Notes under the pieces: generated by a model
What the model was told of the DNA's origin: nothing
What the model saw: only the letters and a program-made list of their open reading frames with translations
The model's database searches: none
Translations under genes and position numbers: made by a program
In this document: piece by piece, positions 11,601 through 23,606 of the stretch
How positions within the stretch are numbered: position 1 is the stretch's first letter
Layout: every line of letters starts with the position of its first letter
Assembly (NCBI RefSeq): GCF_949628265.1
Contig: NC_088789.1
Span: 17,042,886 to 17,106,885 of the forward strand
Length of the DNA stretch: 64,000 nucleotides
Direction: 5' to 3'
Source of the DNA: Cloeon dipterum
Taxonomy: Eukaryota > Arthropoda > Insecta > Ephemeroptera > Baetidae

Positions 11601-14600
11601 AATTTGCAGCAGAATCACTCCCATGGAGGTGGTCTCAATGCTCAACGCTATGTACTCAATTTTCGACACCCTGACAGAGAAGAACGGGGTTTATAAGGTA
11701 CGTGAGTTGATATTAAAGGGCATTGACGTAGAAAACTATTGTAAATTAGGCAAAAAATAAATAACTGAAAATCAGAATGCCACGCATAAGGACAAGAGTG
11801 GTCAGTATATCACGACGTGATCAGATAAGCTTATAAAAAGTTGTTTAAAACCCTATCTTGGCCCAAAATACTCTAAAAAGTTGGAACGAGTTTAAATTTT
11901 CCCAGGTTGCATGAGGAAATCGATCGATTTATTTCATTAGGGAAAGAAATTTACCATACATAACTTACACACTGTTGAATAGATCGCGACCAAAGGACTC
12001 GAAGTCAAGAAAAAATTCAATGAAAATCCGTTAATATTATTGAGAAATTTGGCAAAATTTTAAATTTAACTGTTGCTTAGTCGTACTTTGATTATTTCAC
12101 ACAGAACAGAGATCAATAATTGTTGCTGAATTCCACAAACAATAGAATTCAATGAGCCACTTGCAAGAGCTAAGAGATCCTCTTCAAAGGATGGTAAAGA
12201 TATAAGAATATACACCTCCTGTTGCCCTGATTTTGGTCCTGGTCGATTGTTTGGTAAAAAAACAGGGTAAAAAAGGAGAACTGTCAGCTCAACAATCGCT
12301 GTAGCTGTCGGCGCATCCTTATCTTAACTTTGCTGCCCGAGGCGGTATTGACGTCACGTTGCACACATACAGCGGCCGCTCTCTTTGTCTAACGCATCGA
12401 CATATTCAAAAAATTCCATCAGAACAGATACAATTTTTTGACGTCAAAGCCCTTGAAAAAATCGGCTACATTGTTTATTAATTTTTGTCATTCAGGTTGA
12501 AACAATAGGCGACGCTTATATGGTTGTGTCAGGTGCGCCGGAAAAGAACCCCAAACACGCAGAGCTGGTTTGCAATATGGCGCTAGACATGGTGGACGCA
12601 ATCACCGACCTGAAGGATCCATCAACCGGTAATTTGAATTTTGCTCTTTCCTTTGCAAGCCGAACTGAAAAAGGCAATCAATCTTGCCGTATTGATCTAT
12701 GGCCTCATTCCGCAATTTTTCATTCTGCGTTGCACGGCCGTGATGTGATATTACAAAAAGAACATCAATCATCCCTAAAAAATCTTAAGGATATTTACAT
12801 CCAGAAATTCTTAGTGTTTTACAACGGAAACTTTCTGGCATTAACCGAGTAGAGAGAGAGCTATTCATTTTTAGTTGCAATTTGGCAGCACTTGGTCAAT
12901 TTACTCGAGGCCATAGAAAAATTAATGTAGCAGCGGGCCGCCGCGCTTAACTCGTTTGATGGTCTTTTTATTTTTGCCCGAATTCTAGCCTGATAACGTG
13001 GCCCGCGACTTTAGTAAGGTTTGAAATAAAGATTGTTGGCATGGGTCCTCAGGTTTGGACGAAATTTGCTGGAGGAGGCCTTTGTCGCAACCTAAAATAA
13101 CGGGCCAAATTTCATAAAAGCGGGGATAAAAGTTAATTACTTTTAAAAGGCGATTTTTTTCAGAAAATAATAAAATTTGCCTTGTTCTCAATTTGACGCC
13201 AAACAACTGGCCTATGGTGACCAACTTCGTAGGTCAAATATTACAGTCACTAAAATCAGTTTGAATTATTCAAAAATTTATAGCATACCCTAATAATATA
13301 AAATTTCGAAAATCCAAAATAGCCTCTACATGTGGTACGAACCTATTAAAAAATGGGTTACAGTATGCATATTTATCCTTTTTGAGGAAATCGATGTCAA
13401 AGTTGAGAAAACGTGTTTAATATAGTGCATCCTAAATATCAAGTTTTTTAAAATTTGACTATAATTTTCTGAAAATTGCAACTTTTTTGGTGTCAAATGT
13501 AGAACTTATTATTTTTCTTAACAATTTCTATAATCTCCCCCAATCCAGGTAAAAGTTAATATATGCACTGAAAAAAAAACCTTTTATAAAAACAGCACAC
13601 TTTTAACCTTTGGCAATATTTGAAATTTTGGCCTAATATTTTGGGGCGCGATTTAGAACTACTAGAACAGCACCCCCAGCAAATTTCATCCAAATCTGAG
13701 AGCTCATGCCAACGGAGAGTGTAGGACAATGCTTAAATCAAACCCCCTAACGATTTTGTTCGTCCGATGTGCAGGGAGCCACTTGCAGATTAGGGTAGGT
13801 GTGCATTCCGGGGCCGTCGTTGCCGGAATCGTGGGACTCAAAATGCCGAGGTACTGTTTGTTTGGTGACTCTGTGAATACAGGTGAGTTTTCCGGCTTGT
13901 AATTCATGCTAACGCTCGTTAACTAACTCTGCTGCCGCACGAAAGCGTCGAGAATGGAATCCACGAGCTCCGCGATGAAAATCCACATATCGCAGGGCAC
14001 AAAGGACTTACTTCCTGATATATATAAAACCGAGAAGCGCGGCATGATTACGGTCAAAGGGAAAGGTATTTCTTAATACTTTCCACGACAGCGCACGCAA
14101 TTTGTAGAAATGACATTTCCCAGGCGATATGAAGACCTACTGGCTCGAGAGCAAAGAGGGTAGGCTGCCGTTGGAGCACGACGAGACCACCGTGATACTC
14201 GTCAACACCAGGGCACAAATGTCGCCGACTCCAGTCGATCGCGGATATTCGCCGGTCACCCACGCCGACGTCGTCAACAAATCAGCCAATAATTCGCCCG
14301 CAAAGTCTTCATTGCGAAAAGGTAAAAAGGACGTAAGAATACAACGATGATATTTCGGCCAAATCATTTTCTTTCTATTTTTGGAATGAAAGTGCTTTTC
14401 TTTACGGTTGAGTTTTCAAACTCAAAGGATTATGCCCGTAGCAAACACTATGAGCGATTTATTTCCTACTTCTTTAATCTCGCAGTGCGTAAAAGCTATT
14501 TTTTTAAGAGAGAATATTTGTTTTGCTAAAAAAAACGATTCTAAAAGTAATCTCTTGGCGCACTGAGCCGAAACAGAAAGAGTTGAGTCTTCTGTACACT

Positions 14601-17585
14601 TTCTAAAGATGCTTCTTACACAGGGAAATTTGGCCACAGTGCTGTAGTCGAATTTCATTTTGCGAGAAAATGCGACTCATGAAACCTGAGATTTAGTTGA
14701 CATATTTTGGTAAAGCAGGCCTTAGAAAAATATTTTTAACCAAATCTTAGCCTCTCAGAATTACAACTGCGCACTACTCGACTCGAATTCATGTCCCATG
14801 TATGATGTACTGAAGTAATTTTGCCCTTAGACTATTCTGGCAATCTAGGGAAGGTTGAGACTAGTCTAGTGATGTGCGGTTCTTGACAATAAAACAAATT
14901 ACAAATAGAAGCTAAGATTTGGGCGTGTAAAAGCAACAAATTAGTAGTTTTTGTTATTTAATAAAAAAAAATAAGACAAAACACCATTCCAGATTTCGAT
15001 CCACCTGTACTTAATTTTTTACGCTCATTTTTTGGCAACATCAAAATAATTTTTAATAAACCATTTTTAAATTTAAGTTCCATTTTCAATATTGAATTTT
15101 GGTAACCTTGACCTTTGACCTACAAATTTGAGATCCCAAGGAAAGTTGTTCCACTTGATGAGACAAGTTCAACGGTGTCCGAATTTATATTATAAGACCA
15201 ATTTGAACCGATTTCAAGAAAGCTCTAAAATTCCACAACTCGAAATTCAAGTCATGCCCGTGAAACCCGCAAAATGTGGTAAAGTCTGGGATTTCCCAAT
15301 TGTAATATCGGTCAAATAAGGCTTAGTTTCAGTAAAAAAAATCATCAAGACCACTGCCAGAATTATGTACTTTTCGTTAACATAGGGTCGCTATTTGCGA
15401 ATGATTTTAAACTACACTTGAAACCAGATTCGTTGGCCGCGCCTGTTGCTCCTCCGACTATTGTCACGCCGAACGTGATCATCCCCGTCGACGCAGAAAA
15501 AGTGCAGAGCAGGAGACCGAGCAGTGTGTTCAAAGACCCCATAGAAGTTGGTCTCTCGGTCAAGTTGCCGCCAGGATCTCCGGGAGGGTCTCCACCGCAG
15601 TCACCACCAATTCCAGTTGGAGTGCCTCTCAATCGGGTGAGCTGCCTAATGAGTTTTGATTGAACGTTTGCCCGAAACCCCACTGATCGCCGCAACACAT
15701 TTTGGGGAAGTCATTCAAGTGAGAACATTGTCAACACTCTTTTCTTTGCAATCAAAGCATTAACTATGAAGAAAGAAACCACAAATTGATAACGACAACG
15801 AGGATTAGTGAAAAGATAAAAATAACTTTTATATAAAACAATTTATGGCCATGACTCTTTTGATAATCGCACCTTTCAATCTGAAAATTATATGGTGTTT
15901 TTGCTACCAATCGACAGTGTTTGATTAAAGATGAAAATTTGCTAAAGGAATGTATCACCAGATCCACACCTCTCTAATTAAATAGTTAATTTTTTCAAAT
16001 TCCACACTATCATTATCTCTTGAAAATCAATCGGATTTCAAGAAACGTCACATTTTTTAAAATGTGCTCACTATCTGTGAGACGAATTAAATGATGTGCC
16101 AGTTGCATACTTTGGCAAAAGTTTATGATATTTTTCAGAGCCTTTTAGCTTTTAGAGCCGTAAAGTCTCCATCATTCAAGATATGAACGTAGCGCGCATA
16201 ACTTGAAACCCGCCAATAACGAATAAATTTCCTTTCGCAAATTTCTATCTCGTGACAGTAAAAATCCCGGAAATAGGTTATTGAATGGATGTCTTAAACT
16301 AGGAAAATTAGTATCTTACAAGATAATTTAAAATAGACCTCAAATAATTAAAAAAAATTGTTAAGGCCGGAATTTTATTTTCTACTGTGCTGCTTTAAGG
16401 TTATAGAGATTATTTTTATTGCCCCATTTGAGCAATAAAGTTTTCAATGCCACTTGTTTCACATTTTGATTTTCTCAATTTATTTCGTCTGATTGAATAA
16501 TCCACCTAGGTTTAGGGGAAACAGGAAACATTTTTCAATAAATCATTCATTTTCTGTTCAATTTCGGTAAAACGGATAACCACGATTTTTTTCTAAAAAT
16601 TTTCCCCGTCGATTTGTAATTGGCTCTGAATTTTTTCCAATACCTGACGATTGAGTAAAAACTGCACGAATCCAGAGGGCTAATAATAATCCTCTTTTTT
16701 TAGGTTGAACATTTTTTGCAGTTGCCAAAAAAATATTTAAGCTTCCTCGGTGTATTAATTTCTGCTGAAATTTCCTGCTCGTCTAGTTTTTGCAGTAGTT
16801 TGCATCCCTAATTCATGAGCTGGAATGGAATATGAGATTCAATTACTTTTGATTATAAATTTCCATAAATTAATTTCACATCGACGTCTATTCAAATATA
16901 CAATACGTAGTTTTAGAAACCATGCTGATTTGAAGTTATTGCATGAAAATTTATTGCCAAACTCTAATTAAAACTCATCAATTAGGACAGCACCCAGTGG
17001 CCTATAATAGTTGAACAGGAAATTTCTGTAGTAAAATGGAAAAATATATACCGCTAATTGCATACCAAGGAAGCTGCATTTGATTGAAACCGAAACTTTG
17101 AAGTAGCTCTGGAATTCCATTTTTGACTTTGCCAATCGATTCTTCAGGGTAGAATTAAATCCGCAATTGATTCACTCTACCAATCAAAATAAAACATAGG
17201 CAATGACGAAAAGATCAGGAAATAACAATATCAAAAAATCAAGAAAAAATGCAGCGATCAGAGGGTTTTGGGCAGTTTGAATCGAGGCCGACACCGGGGC
17301 CTATTGACTGTTCAGAGGTATTTGTAGATGAAAGTAGAGAGCGAGGCGCGGCCGCTGGCGTCGCCCGAGTGGACGCAGGTGTGGGACAACGCGCACAAGC
17401 GCAACAAGGCCAAGCGGCGGCAGATGGCCTCGACGGCCACTTCAGAGGTGAGCGTGCGGCACGCCGACCGGCCGGCAGCGCGGACGAGCGCCGGACAGTC
17501 AACCACGTGCCACCACTGCCAGCACCACTGCTGCGGCGGCGCCGGCAAGCAGCGCGTCACCAGCAACACGTGCCAGCTGCTCTAA
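8205..17585 (+). CDS. Gyc88E: Atypical soluble guanylyl cyclase, Gyc-88E / beta-3 type (14 coding exons)
   Basis: Makes cGMP from GTP; family members in flies and moths are NO-insensitive or weakly sensitive, haem-containing and linked to oxygen sensing. Exons: 8205-8372, 8456-8582, 9813-9967, 10043-10375, 10436-10583, 11080-11206, 11292-11496, 11551-11697, 12496-12628, 13775-13882, 13946-14065, 14124-14321, 15386-15636, 17328-17585. All phases match, giving 825 residues. The H-NOX domain (about 1-180) carries the haem-ligand His104 in LDNLHEYL and the Y133-x-S-x-R137 motif. The HNOBA domain and a coiled coil (about 360-405) follow. The cyclase domain holds metal-binding Asp432 (LFSD) and Asp476 (ETIGDAY), plus Cys542, Asn549 and Arg553, matching the beta-subunit substrate set. 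A proline-rich tail precedes a basic Cys-rich segment ending CQLL. The start is the usual H-NOX beginning MYGLLLENL. The last-exon join (acceptor TTTGTAG) is the least certain. Confidence 0.9.
8584..8625. repeat. GT/GA compound microsatellite at a 5' splice site
   Basis: A GT run passes into a GA run (8599-8625). It begins directly inside the donor sequence of guanylyl cyclase intron 2, whose GT is at 8583-8584. Confidence 0.9.
10620..10705 (+). repeat. Dispersed repeat family B, copy
   Basis: Intronic. Shares the block order GGYATGGATCTC.AGATTT..GAAATTTG.TGGAG..GTTGCCCT.GTAGA with copies near 13.03 kb (same strand) and 13.63 and 57.1 kb (reverse). Non-coding, edges approximate. Confidence 0.5.
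10785..10990 (+). repeat. Dispersed repeat family C (TGACCTTGACC type)
   Basis: Begins with GTGACCTTGACCTCTGACC and resembles the intronic block starting near 15.1 kb (ACCTTGACCTTTGACC). Both lie in introns of the guanylyl cyclase gene. A short related motif, GTGACCTTGTCCTTTGACC, is at about 47.5 kb. Similarity beyond the leading motif is weak, so the length is uncertain. Confidence 0.35.
11930..12065 (+). repeat. Dispersed repeat family A, copy
   Basis: Intronic copy with the blocks ACACTGTTGAATAGATCGCG, a GAAGTCAAG element and a GAGAAATTTGGCAAAAT end, in the same order as the copies near 25.6, 27.5 and 56.5 kb. Confidence 0.5.
13025..13110 (+). repeat. Dispersed repeat family B, copy
   Basis: Contains TTGGCATGGGTCCTCAGGTT followed by TGGACGAAATTTGCTGGAGG. 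An oppositely oriented copy lies about 600 bp away at 13.63 kb in the same intron. Confidence 0.5.
13625..13715 (-). repeat. Dispersed repeat family B, copy
   Basis: Reverse-strand copy; its complement carries TTGGCATGAGCTCTCAGATT followed by TGGATGAAATTTGCTGGGGG. It forms a loose inverted pair with the copy at 13.03 kb and resembles the copy near 57.1 kb. Confidence 0.5.
15100..15310 (+). repeat. Dispersed repeat family C (TGACCTTGACC type)
   Basis: Intronic block opening with AACCTTGACCTTTGACC, the motif that also opens the 10.79-kb block. Non-coding; the right edge is a guess. Confidence 0.3.
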
Positions 17586-18831
17586 GCCTGAGAATCCCAA
17601 ATTAAATTAGCAGAACACCGCAGGACCACAGACGTACGACTCCTCCGGCTTTTGAAGGGAAATAACAGAGATGCTTTTCAATAATTCCAAAAAAATGCTC
17701 CTCGAGTAGGACGGTTTGCACTATTGCGGAGCAACTACACCAAAGAAGGAACAATATATACATAATATAGCTACTGTTTCATTCTGGTTTCTAACGATGC
17801 GTGCGATGCGTGAATATATTTATTTGGCATTTTGATATTAGACGAAATGTCACGTGTTGGACGACGAAATTGGCATGAGGTCGAGCAAAATTAAAGAAAT
17901 TGACACCAGTAATCATTAATTTCTAGAAGATATCATCATAAATATTTGGCGACAAAATAAATTAAGTTTTGCAGGACAACTGTGGAAAATTTTACTAACA
18001 TGAAATAAAACCACTCTAAAATGTTCACATACGTCATAGATGGGACAATTGAAATTCACAATTTTTTAAAATTCTAAAATACCGAACTCACTTCAAAAAT
18101 TTTAGTTGGAAACCAAAATTAGCAGTTTGACCTTGATCTAGGAAATCAAATTTGATGTTAATTCGATCGGGCTTGGCAAGAGGAATCCAAAGCACAATAT
18201 TTTGTCAAAGTACCTTCATGACGCAATCTGCTAGAAGCAATGACTTATTTCTAGTATAATTTTCGATGGGTTTGCTTGACAGCATGCCAATTTTGTCCTG
18301 CGACCCGTGACATTTCGTCATTATTCAATGGTGATATGGTTAATCTAAAAAATGGGCTGCATTTTCGCAGTTGGGAAATTCACGATGTAAGGTCCAATTA
18401 GGGAACAAAAATTATTTGACTTTCAATTTTTTCATAACAGGGGCTACCCTTTGGAAAATTAAATCCAATTATTGCAATTATATTGAATTCTCTACCTCAT
18501 TTGAAACTGTTATTACTTTATTGAGAAAAATGTGCAAATATTGTTTAAGAGTTAAGTTTTCCATTCCCTTGGTTGATTTCAGCACAAGGCGTGTAAATTG
18601 TTTGTTGTAAATTTTAGTGTTACGTATTATATACACTGTTGATATTGAAAACTGTAATATAGCTGAGAGTTGTTCACCAGAAAAAATAAGTTTGTAGTCA
18701 AGTGACGGTGTTGTTGTGAATCAACTTATTTTTAAAATAAAACTGTGTTAATTGTTTCATTTGTGTTGTCTGAATTAAATCATACAACTAAGTGGTATGG
18801 TCTGTATTCAATATGGTCTATTTTATTTTCA

Positions 18832-18837
18832 ATAATA
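18832..18837 (-). terminator. Candidate poly(A) signal of clathrin light chain
   Basis: Reads AATAAA on the minus strand about 150 bases downstream of the clathrin light chain stop codon, a plausible 3'UTR length. Confidence 0.4.
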
Positions 18838-18986
18838 GCGAAATGACAACAAAATCAATATATATTCCTGGCCTAAACATATACAAGGAATGTGTTATGA
18901 AAAAGCTGCAGGGTTTTTTCCCTGGTGATATAACACTTGAGAATAAATATATTTTTCATTCTAATCACTGGATCGGAAGAGAAGAC

Positions 18987-21900
18987 TTAGCTTTTGGTGA
19001 CGGGCAAGGGCGTCTGCTTGAGCTGCAGAATGATGGAGCGCATGCGGGTCACATCCTTGGAGCCCTTGCTAGACTTGGGGTTGAAATCACACAGCTTGGC
19101 AATTCGCTCCCACTCAGTTCCAGGCTCGATTTCATCGGTTGAGGCGACAAACTGCTTCTCGGCATTCCTGAAAGTTGCGCTGACTTAAGACTTTGCTCTC
19201 CTGGCTTAATGAGTCGGAAAACACAAGCAGTGAGTGCAAATCTTCAAAGTTTTGCGTCTTCTAAATACCGACAATCTAAGTTACCTACATTACAACACAC
19301 ATAAAAAGAAAGCGGACGTTTACTTACACTGCTGACTCCCTGAGAGAGCATTTGAGTAATAGAATTATCGATTTGTTAATTTTTTAATCAAGTTCCATCA
19401 ACAAAAATTTGCATTGGTGCATTTTTAAATATTCTCTATCCCCAAACCTGAAGGACAAAACATTACTGAAGGTTGCAAGTAAAAAGTGGAGTTGGAGCAA
19501 CAAGAGTAGGGATTTACGTAAGCCTAGTTACGAAGTTTAATGCGAGTTCTTGAGCTTTAATGGATTATTTCGTCCAGCATGTTTACATGAAGTGTGATTG
19601 CAATTCTAGACAAATAGAGAGGATGTATATTCTCCCTTCAAAATGGTAATAATTGTTGCTACAAGATAATACAAGTAAAGATTTAAAACTCTGATGATTG
19701 GGATAGATGACTTGGCTATGCAATTTCTAGCGATCGTTTCCAACGCCATTAAAAATATCATAAAAAGTGTTTCTAATTTTGCACCTTAAATGTCCTTCAA
19801 GGATTAATTTTTGTGTTAAAATAAAAGAAATTGTTTCTAAAAAAATGCATAAAAGCGAAAGCGAAGTTGTTTAAGGTAATGCAAATAGTGGCATAATGTA
19901 GGTAATACGTGTAAACACATTTTATTCCGACCCAAAGACCTTATCCATTCCTTATTATATAATCCAGTTATCAACTGTTCTGATTGTCATTGATTGATTT
20001 AAATGACTGCGGTTTAATAATTATTTTTGGTGAAATCTTGATTTCCTTCCCAAGCAGTCGGTTTATTTTCGATGTAATGAAAGATTTAGACGTAGAAAAC
20101 AAAGTATTTTCTGACCTATAATGATTTTTCATCCTCTAAATAAGTCATGAGCTTGAAAGAAGTAATTATGAAACTCATAATACGAAAATAATTGAATTTT
20201 TCGACGTTTGAGTTTTCGGAGGCTTATCAGGCCTAACTATTGAATTTGTGAAATATCCAACAAGTTCAGAGGTATCACCAGGGGAAAATCTTTGTTTTGA
20301 AGGAGTTTGCGAGTTATGAAGCTTTAAAGGAATTTATCAAGTGAAATCATTGAAATTCGAATTGTTAAGTAAGTTTTAGTTTAATCAAGGTGATATTGTG
20401 TAAGTAGACTCTTCTTGACAAGACAAAACGATCGGTGGATCACTTTTTACTTTTTGGAGAAGTCCCTTGATTTTAGACTTGTTTTGGGCTAATGGTGTGA
20501 GATCATTTAGCTCTATTTTTTGTCCATAAAAATCAAAAATATTTTTAATTCACTTTATTTTAATTTTATCATTTAACGTAATATTTAAGTAATAAATATG
20601 ACGCAATAAATAAGCCATGACTTATCATCGTCTTTAAGAATATTAATGTGAAGTAAGATATAAATTCCATCATTTTCTCAAAATCCAAAAAAATAGCTCA
20701 AATCGTCGAAACAAATAATTTACACCACCATAATACATCATGTCAGGAAGGGCTACATGGATTTAATTAGTTCACAAAAAACTAAAACGTCGAATCCTAA
20801 GAGTTTCCTTGTTAGAATGACCATTCAAACCAGGCCCTACTTAATTGGTTCCAAAATATCAATTAAAAAAGATAACTTAATGGTCATAATTAATCCCAAA
20901 CCTAATGATGCCATTTACAACTTTCAAGAGCCCTTTAGTTTGTCCTATTTTCTTTAAAATGTAAATCTCCCGCCCTAAAAAAAGAGAAAAAGAGGTTACC
21001 TGTTGGATGCCTTGGTTTTGGTCTTGGCTTCATTGTGATTTTTGTACCACTCGTCCAACTCCTCCTTGGCCTGCAGGCGCAGCTTTTCAATCGCCTCAGC
21101 CTCGGCCGCGTCTAATTATGACCAGTGTGAGTTCAAGGAGAGCGAAATATCGATGTCAAACTGCTCACCTTTTTCCTCGAGACGCTGCTTCTGCTCCTCG
21201 CGCCACTTGCGAATCTTCTCAGGTTCCTCTTTCATCACCTTGGGAGCAGAAGATACTGCTGGCTCTGAAATTCGAGCACCAAGTTCAAGGTTCATAATCT
21301 GCTGGGTGACCCTTTAGAAGATGTTAGTTATACCTTCATATGCATCGTTAGTATCATCATTTTGAGTCTGGAGCTCAGATTCTGAGAAAACAAAGCAAGT
21401 GTTTGTTACAAGTAAAGCAACGATTATTTATTTTGCTAGAGAAGCAGGTTATTTTGCAAGCAGCCAGGTGAAATGCACGTTCATTCTTTGGAAAAAGCCA
21501 CATTCTAATTGGAATGAGGGTGCAGGTGAGGATTTCTGCTTTTGGCGGAGTGGCAAGGACACAACGAACACCACAGTCGCTGTACTCACCAAAATAATCG
21601 AGTTCATTGGAGTTTTCAACAAACTCAAAGCTTTCCTCGTTTGGTGCAGTGTTTTCTTTGGGTGTCTCTACCTCCCATTCGTTTGTTCGAGGAAGGTCTG
21701 CATGCAAAATTATCAAAAGGCATTCCCAAGGTACCAAAAGAGACGAGAGAAAAAATTTAACTCTCATAACTAATTGTGTACTTAAATCAGATGATGCTTA
21801 AATTTATTTTGTGCCTTCTATATACAATTGTACCTTAAATTTTACAGCTCTCAACTGACTCAACAAAACATGCGTTAAAATATTAAATTCATTCATCAAA

Positions 21901-22144
21901 AAAGAAGGAAAAGAGAAATAAAGAAATATAGCAACTGCATGAGTCTATAGTTTTATATAATACATGAAGAGTTTTTATCTAATAATAATTGTAACATACC
22001 TTCAATCACAGGGTCGGCTGCTGCAGCGATTGGCTCAATTTCATCTTCGAGTCCAGCCAACTGGCCCTGTTCTCTGGCCAGGAACTCAGCTGCGGGATCA
22101 ACCTCAGTTGATCCACCAAAATCGTCATCACCAAAAGCATCCAT
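18987..22144 (-). CDS. Clc: Clathrin light chain (6 exons)
   Basis: Binds clathrin heavy chain hubs and regulates triskelion assembly on coated vesicles in the cytosol. Exons from the 5' end: 22144-22000, 21697-21590, 21381-21334, 21264-21169, 21111-21000, 19167-18987, giving 229 residues, normal for the family. The N-terminus has the characteristic DPAAEFLAREQGQLAGLED block. The middle is an acidic linker, followed by the charged heavy-chain-binding helix (KIRKWREEQKQRLEE, then EKLRLQAKEELDEWY). The C-terminus is the conserved EWERIAKLCDFNPKSSK and TRMRSIILQLKQTPL. The first four introns are all phase 1, so exons 2, 3 and 4 (36, 16 and 32 codons) can each be skipped without a frameshift. Intron 5 is 1.8 kb. 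Confidence 0.95.
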
Positions 22145-22944
22145 GATAATCTGAATTTAATGTAAAAATCATCAATTAAATCAGAATGATAGCAGATTTT
22201 GATTAAATGAACTCTGTTCAGTCAGACTTTAATAAGCAATTTAAATTAAATTTAAGTGTTTTCTTAACATTTTCTTGTTTTACCCTTTGTTAACCTTTTA
22301 TGTTAATTGATTTATAACTACTATTAGAACAGTTTAGGTAATAATAACGGAACTGTTCAAAATGGAGCATGGGTGGTTTCATGATCATGTAGCACAAGAA
22401 GAAACAAGTTCGATTTTGACTAACAATAAAGTACCGCTTTTAGTTTCAAGTATCACTAAATCGATCATCTCCCTAGAAGATTTGTATAAAATATACTAGA
22501 GAGTTATCCACGTCAATTCCTTCATGTACATTTTAAACACAAAACTTAGTTCCTATTCATTTACTGAAGAAGAAACTTCGTTCAAAGAATAACAAATGAG
22601 TGGCAAACAACAAGTTATGTAGTGCATTTATTCCTCTTAACCCATTTATCCCAGCCATCTCCCGTTTTCATCTCTATTTTATCAGAGCAAATAAGAAGAC
22701 GGCTAGGATGACAGGTGAGGCAATGAGCAATTTAGGGTCCCTGGATTCTGAATTTTTTTACAACTTATCAGATTAAGGTTGGGTTTGGGGGCAGATCATG
22801 TTTGATTTGAAACTGACAAATTAGACTACAAGTAGTGAAATTTTGGAAAGGAGGAAATCGAAGCTTAAATATCAGATAAAGTTTGCATGAGAACATTGGT
22901 GTAGGGGTTGGCGAAATATCTTTAAAATAATAAAAAAATCATAC

Positions 22945-23134
22945 CCGATGACGAAGACACAAAATCTGTCAATGAGCGGAAAATAAACTCCCAGTCCTCC
23001 TGCAACGCCCACTTTAACTTTAAGTCAAGTACTTCAAGGTACCTTGCACAGATGGCGCTGAAAACCTGATATGGTTTAAAGACCGCGGGCTCTTTTGTGT
23101 CGCAAGATGTTGTACTTTGTTCATCAAAATCCAC
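22945..23134 (-). CDS. Possible orphan exon between the PARP-like and clathrin light chain genes
   Basis: An open frame of about 63 codons on the minus strand, protein-like in composition (for example YLEVLDLKLKWALQEDWEF), ends at a plausible donor (CATCGG followed by GTATGA). It has no ATG of its own (the first codon shown is GTG) and an in-frame TAA lies just upstream, so it would need an upstream exon ending in phase 1 or an A supplied across a splice. It ends in phase 1, as does clathrin light chain exon 1. I recognise no family. It could be a chance frame or 5' untranslated sequence. Confidence 0.15.
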
Positions 23135-23606
23135 TTCACGGCATTATTTAAGAGTCTAGGACTCTTTAATCTGAATGTAGAAGAGACAGAGCAGTGATGA
23201 AAATGTGATTAGTTTAGTAATTAACTTTCTGATTAGTCTGGAGTATGGGTGTGGATATATTTCAGTTTTAAATGTAAAACAAGAATACACAACAAAATCG
23301 CATTGATTTTAGGGGCAGTTATATAGCGTTTTGTTTTAATAAGATGATTTTTGTTCATTTCACACTTCTTTAGGATTGTATCAGAGAAGTTTAAACGGGG
23401 AAATCATAACGACAGAAAGTTACATTTTATTTTAAATCACGTTTATTGTCTTTCGAATTTTTGTGATAACAAAAAATCTGAATTTAATTATTAATGAACA
23501 CAGTATCATCAAAATCTTTCGGAAAATTTGACAATGTACTTTCAAGGCCTGGAATGAATGTTTCCATATAATAAGTTGCTTAAATCCTCAAAGCGGCGCT
23601 GGACAC

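Noticed and set aside
23156-23170. Alternative last PARP exon giving a four-residue tail after an acceptor at 23171
   Set aside because: The exon at 23648-23607 has a better acceptor, is nearer and encodes the expected C-terminal beta-strand (AFPSYMIEY) of the catalytic domain.
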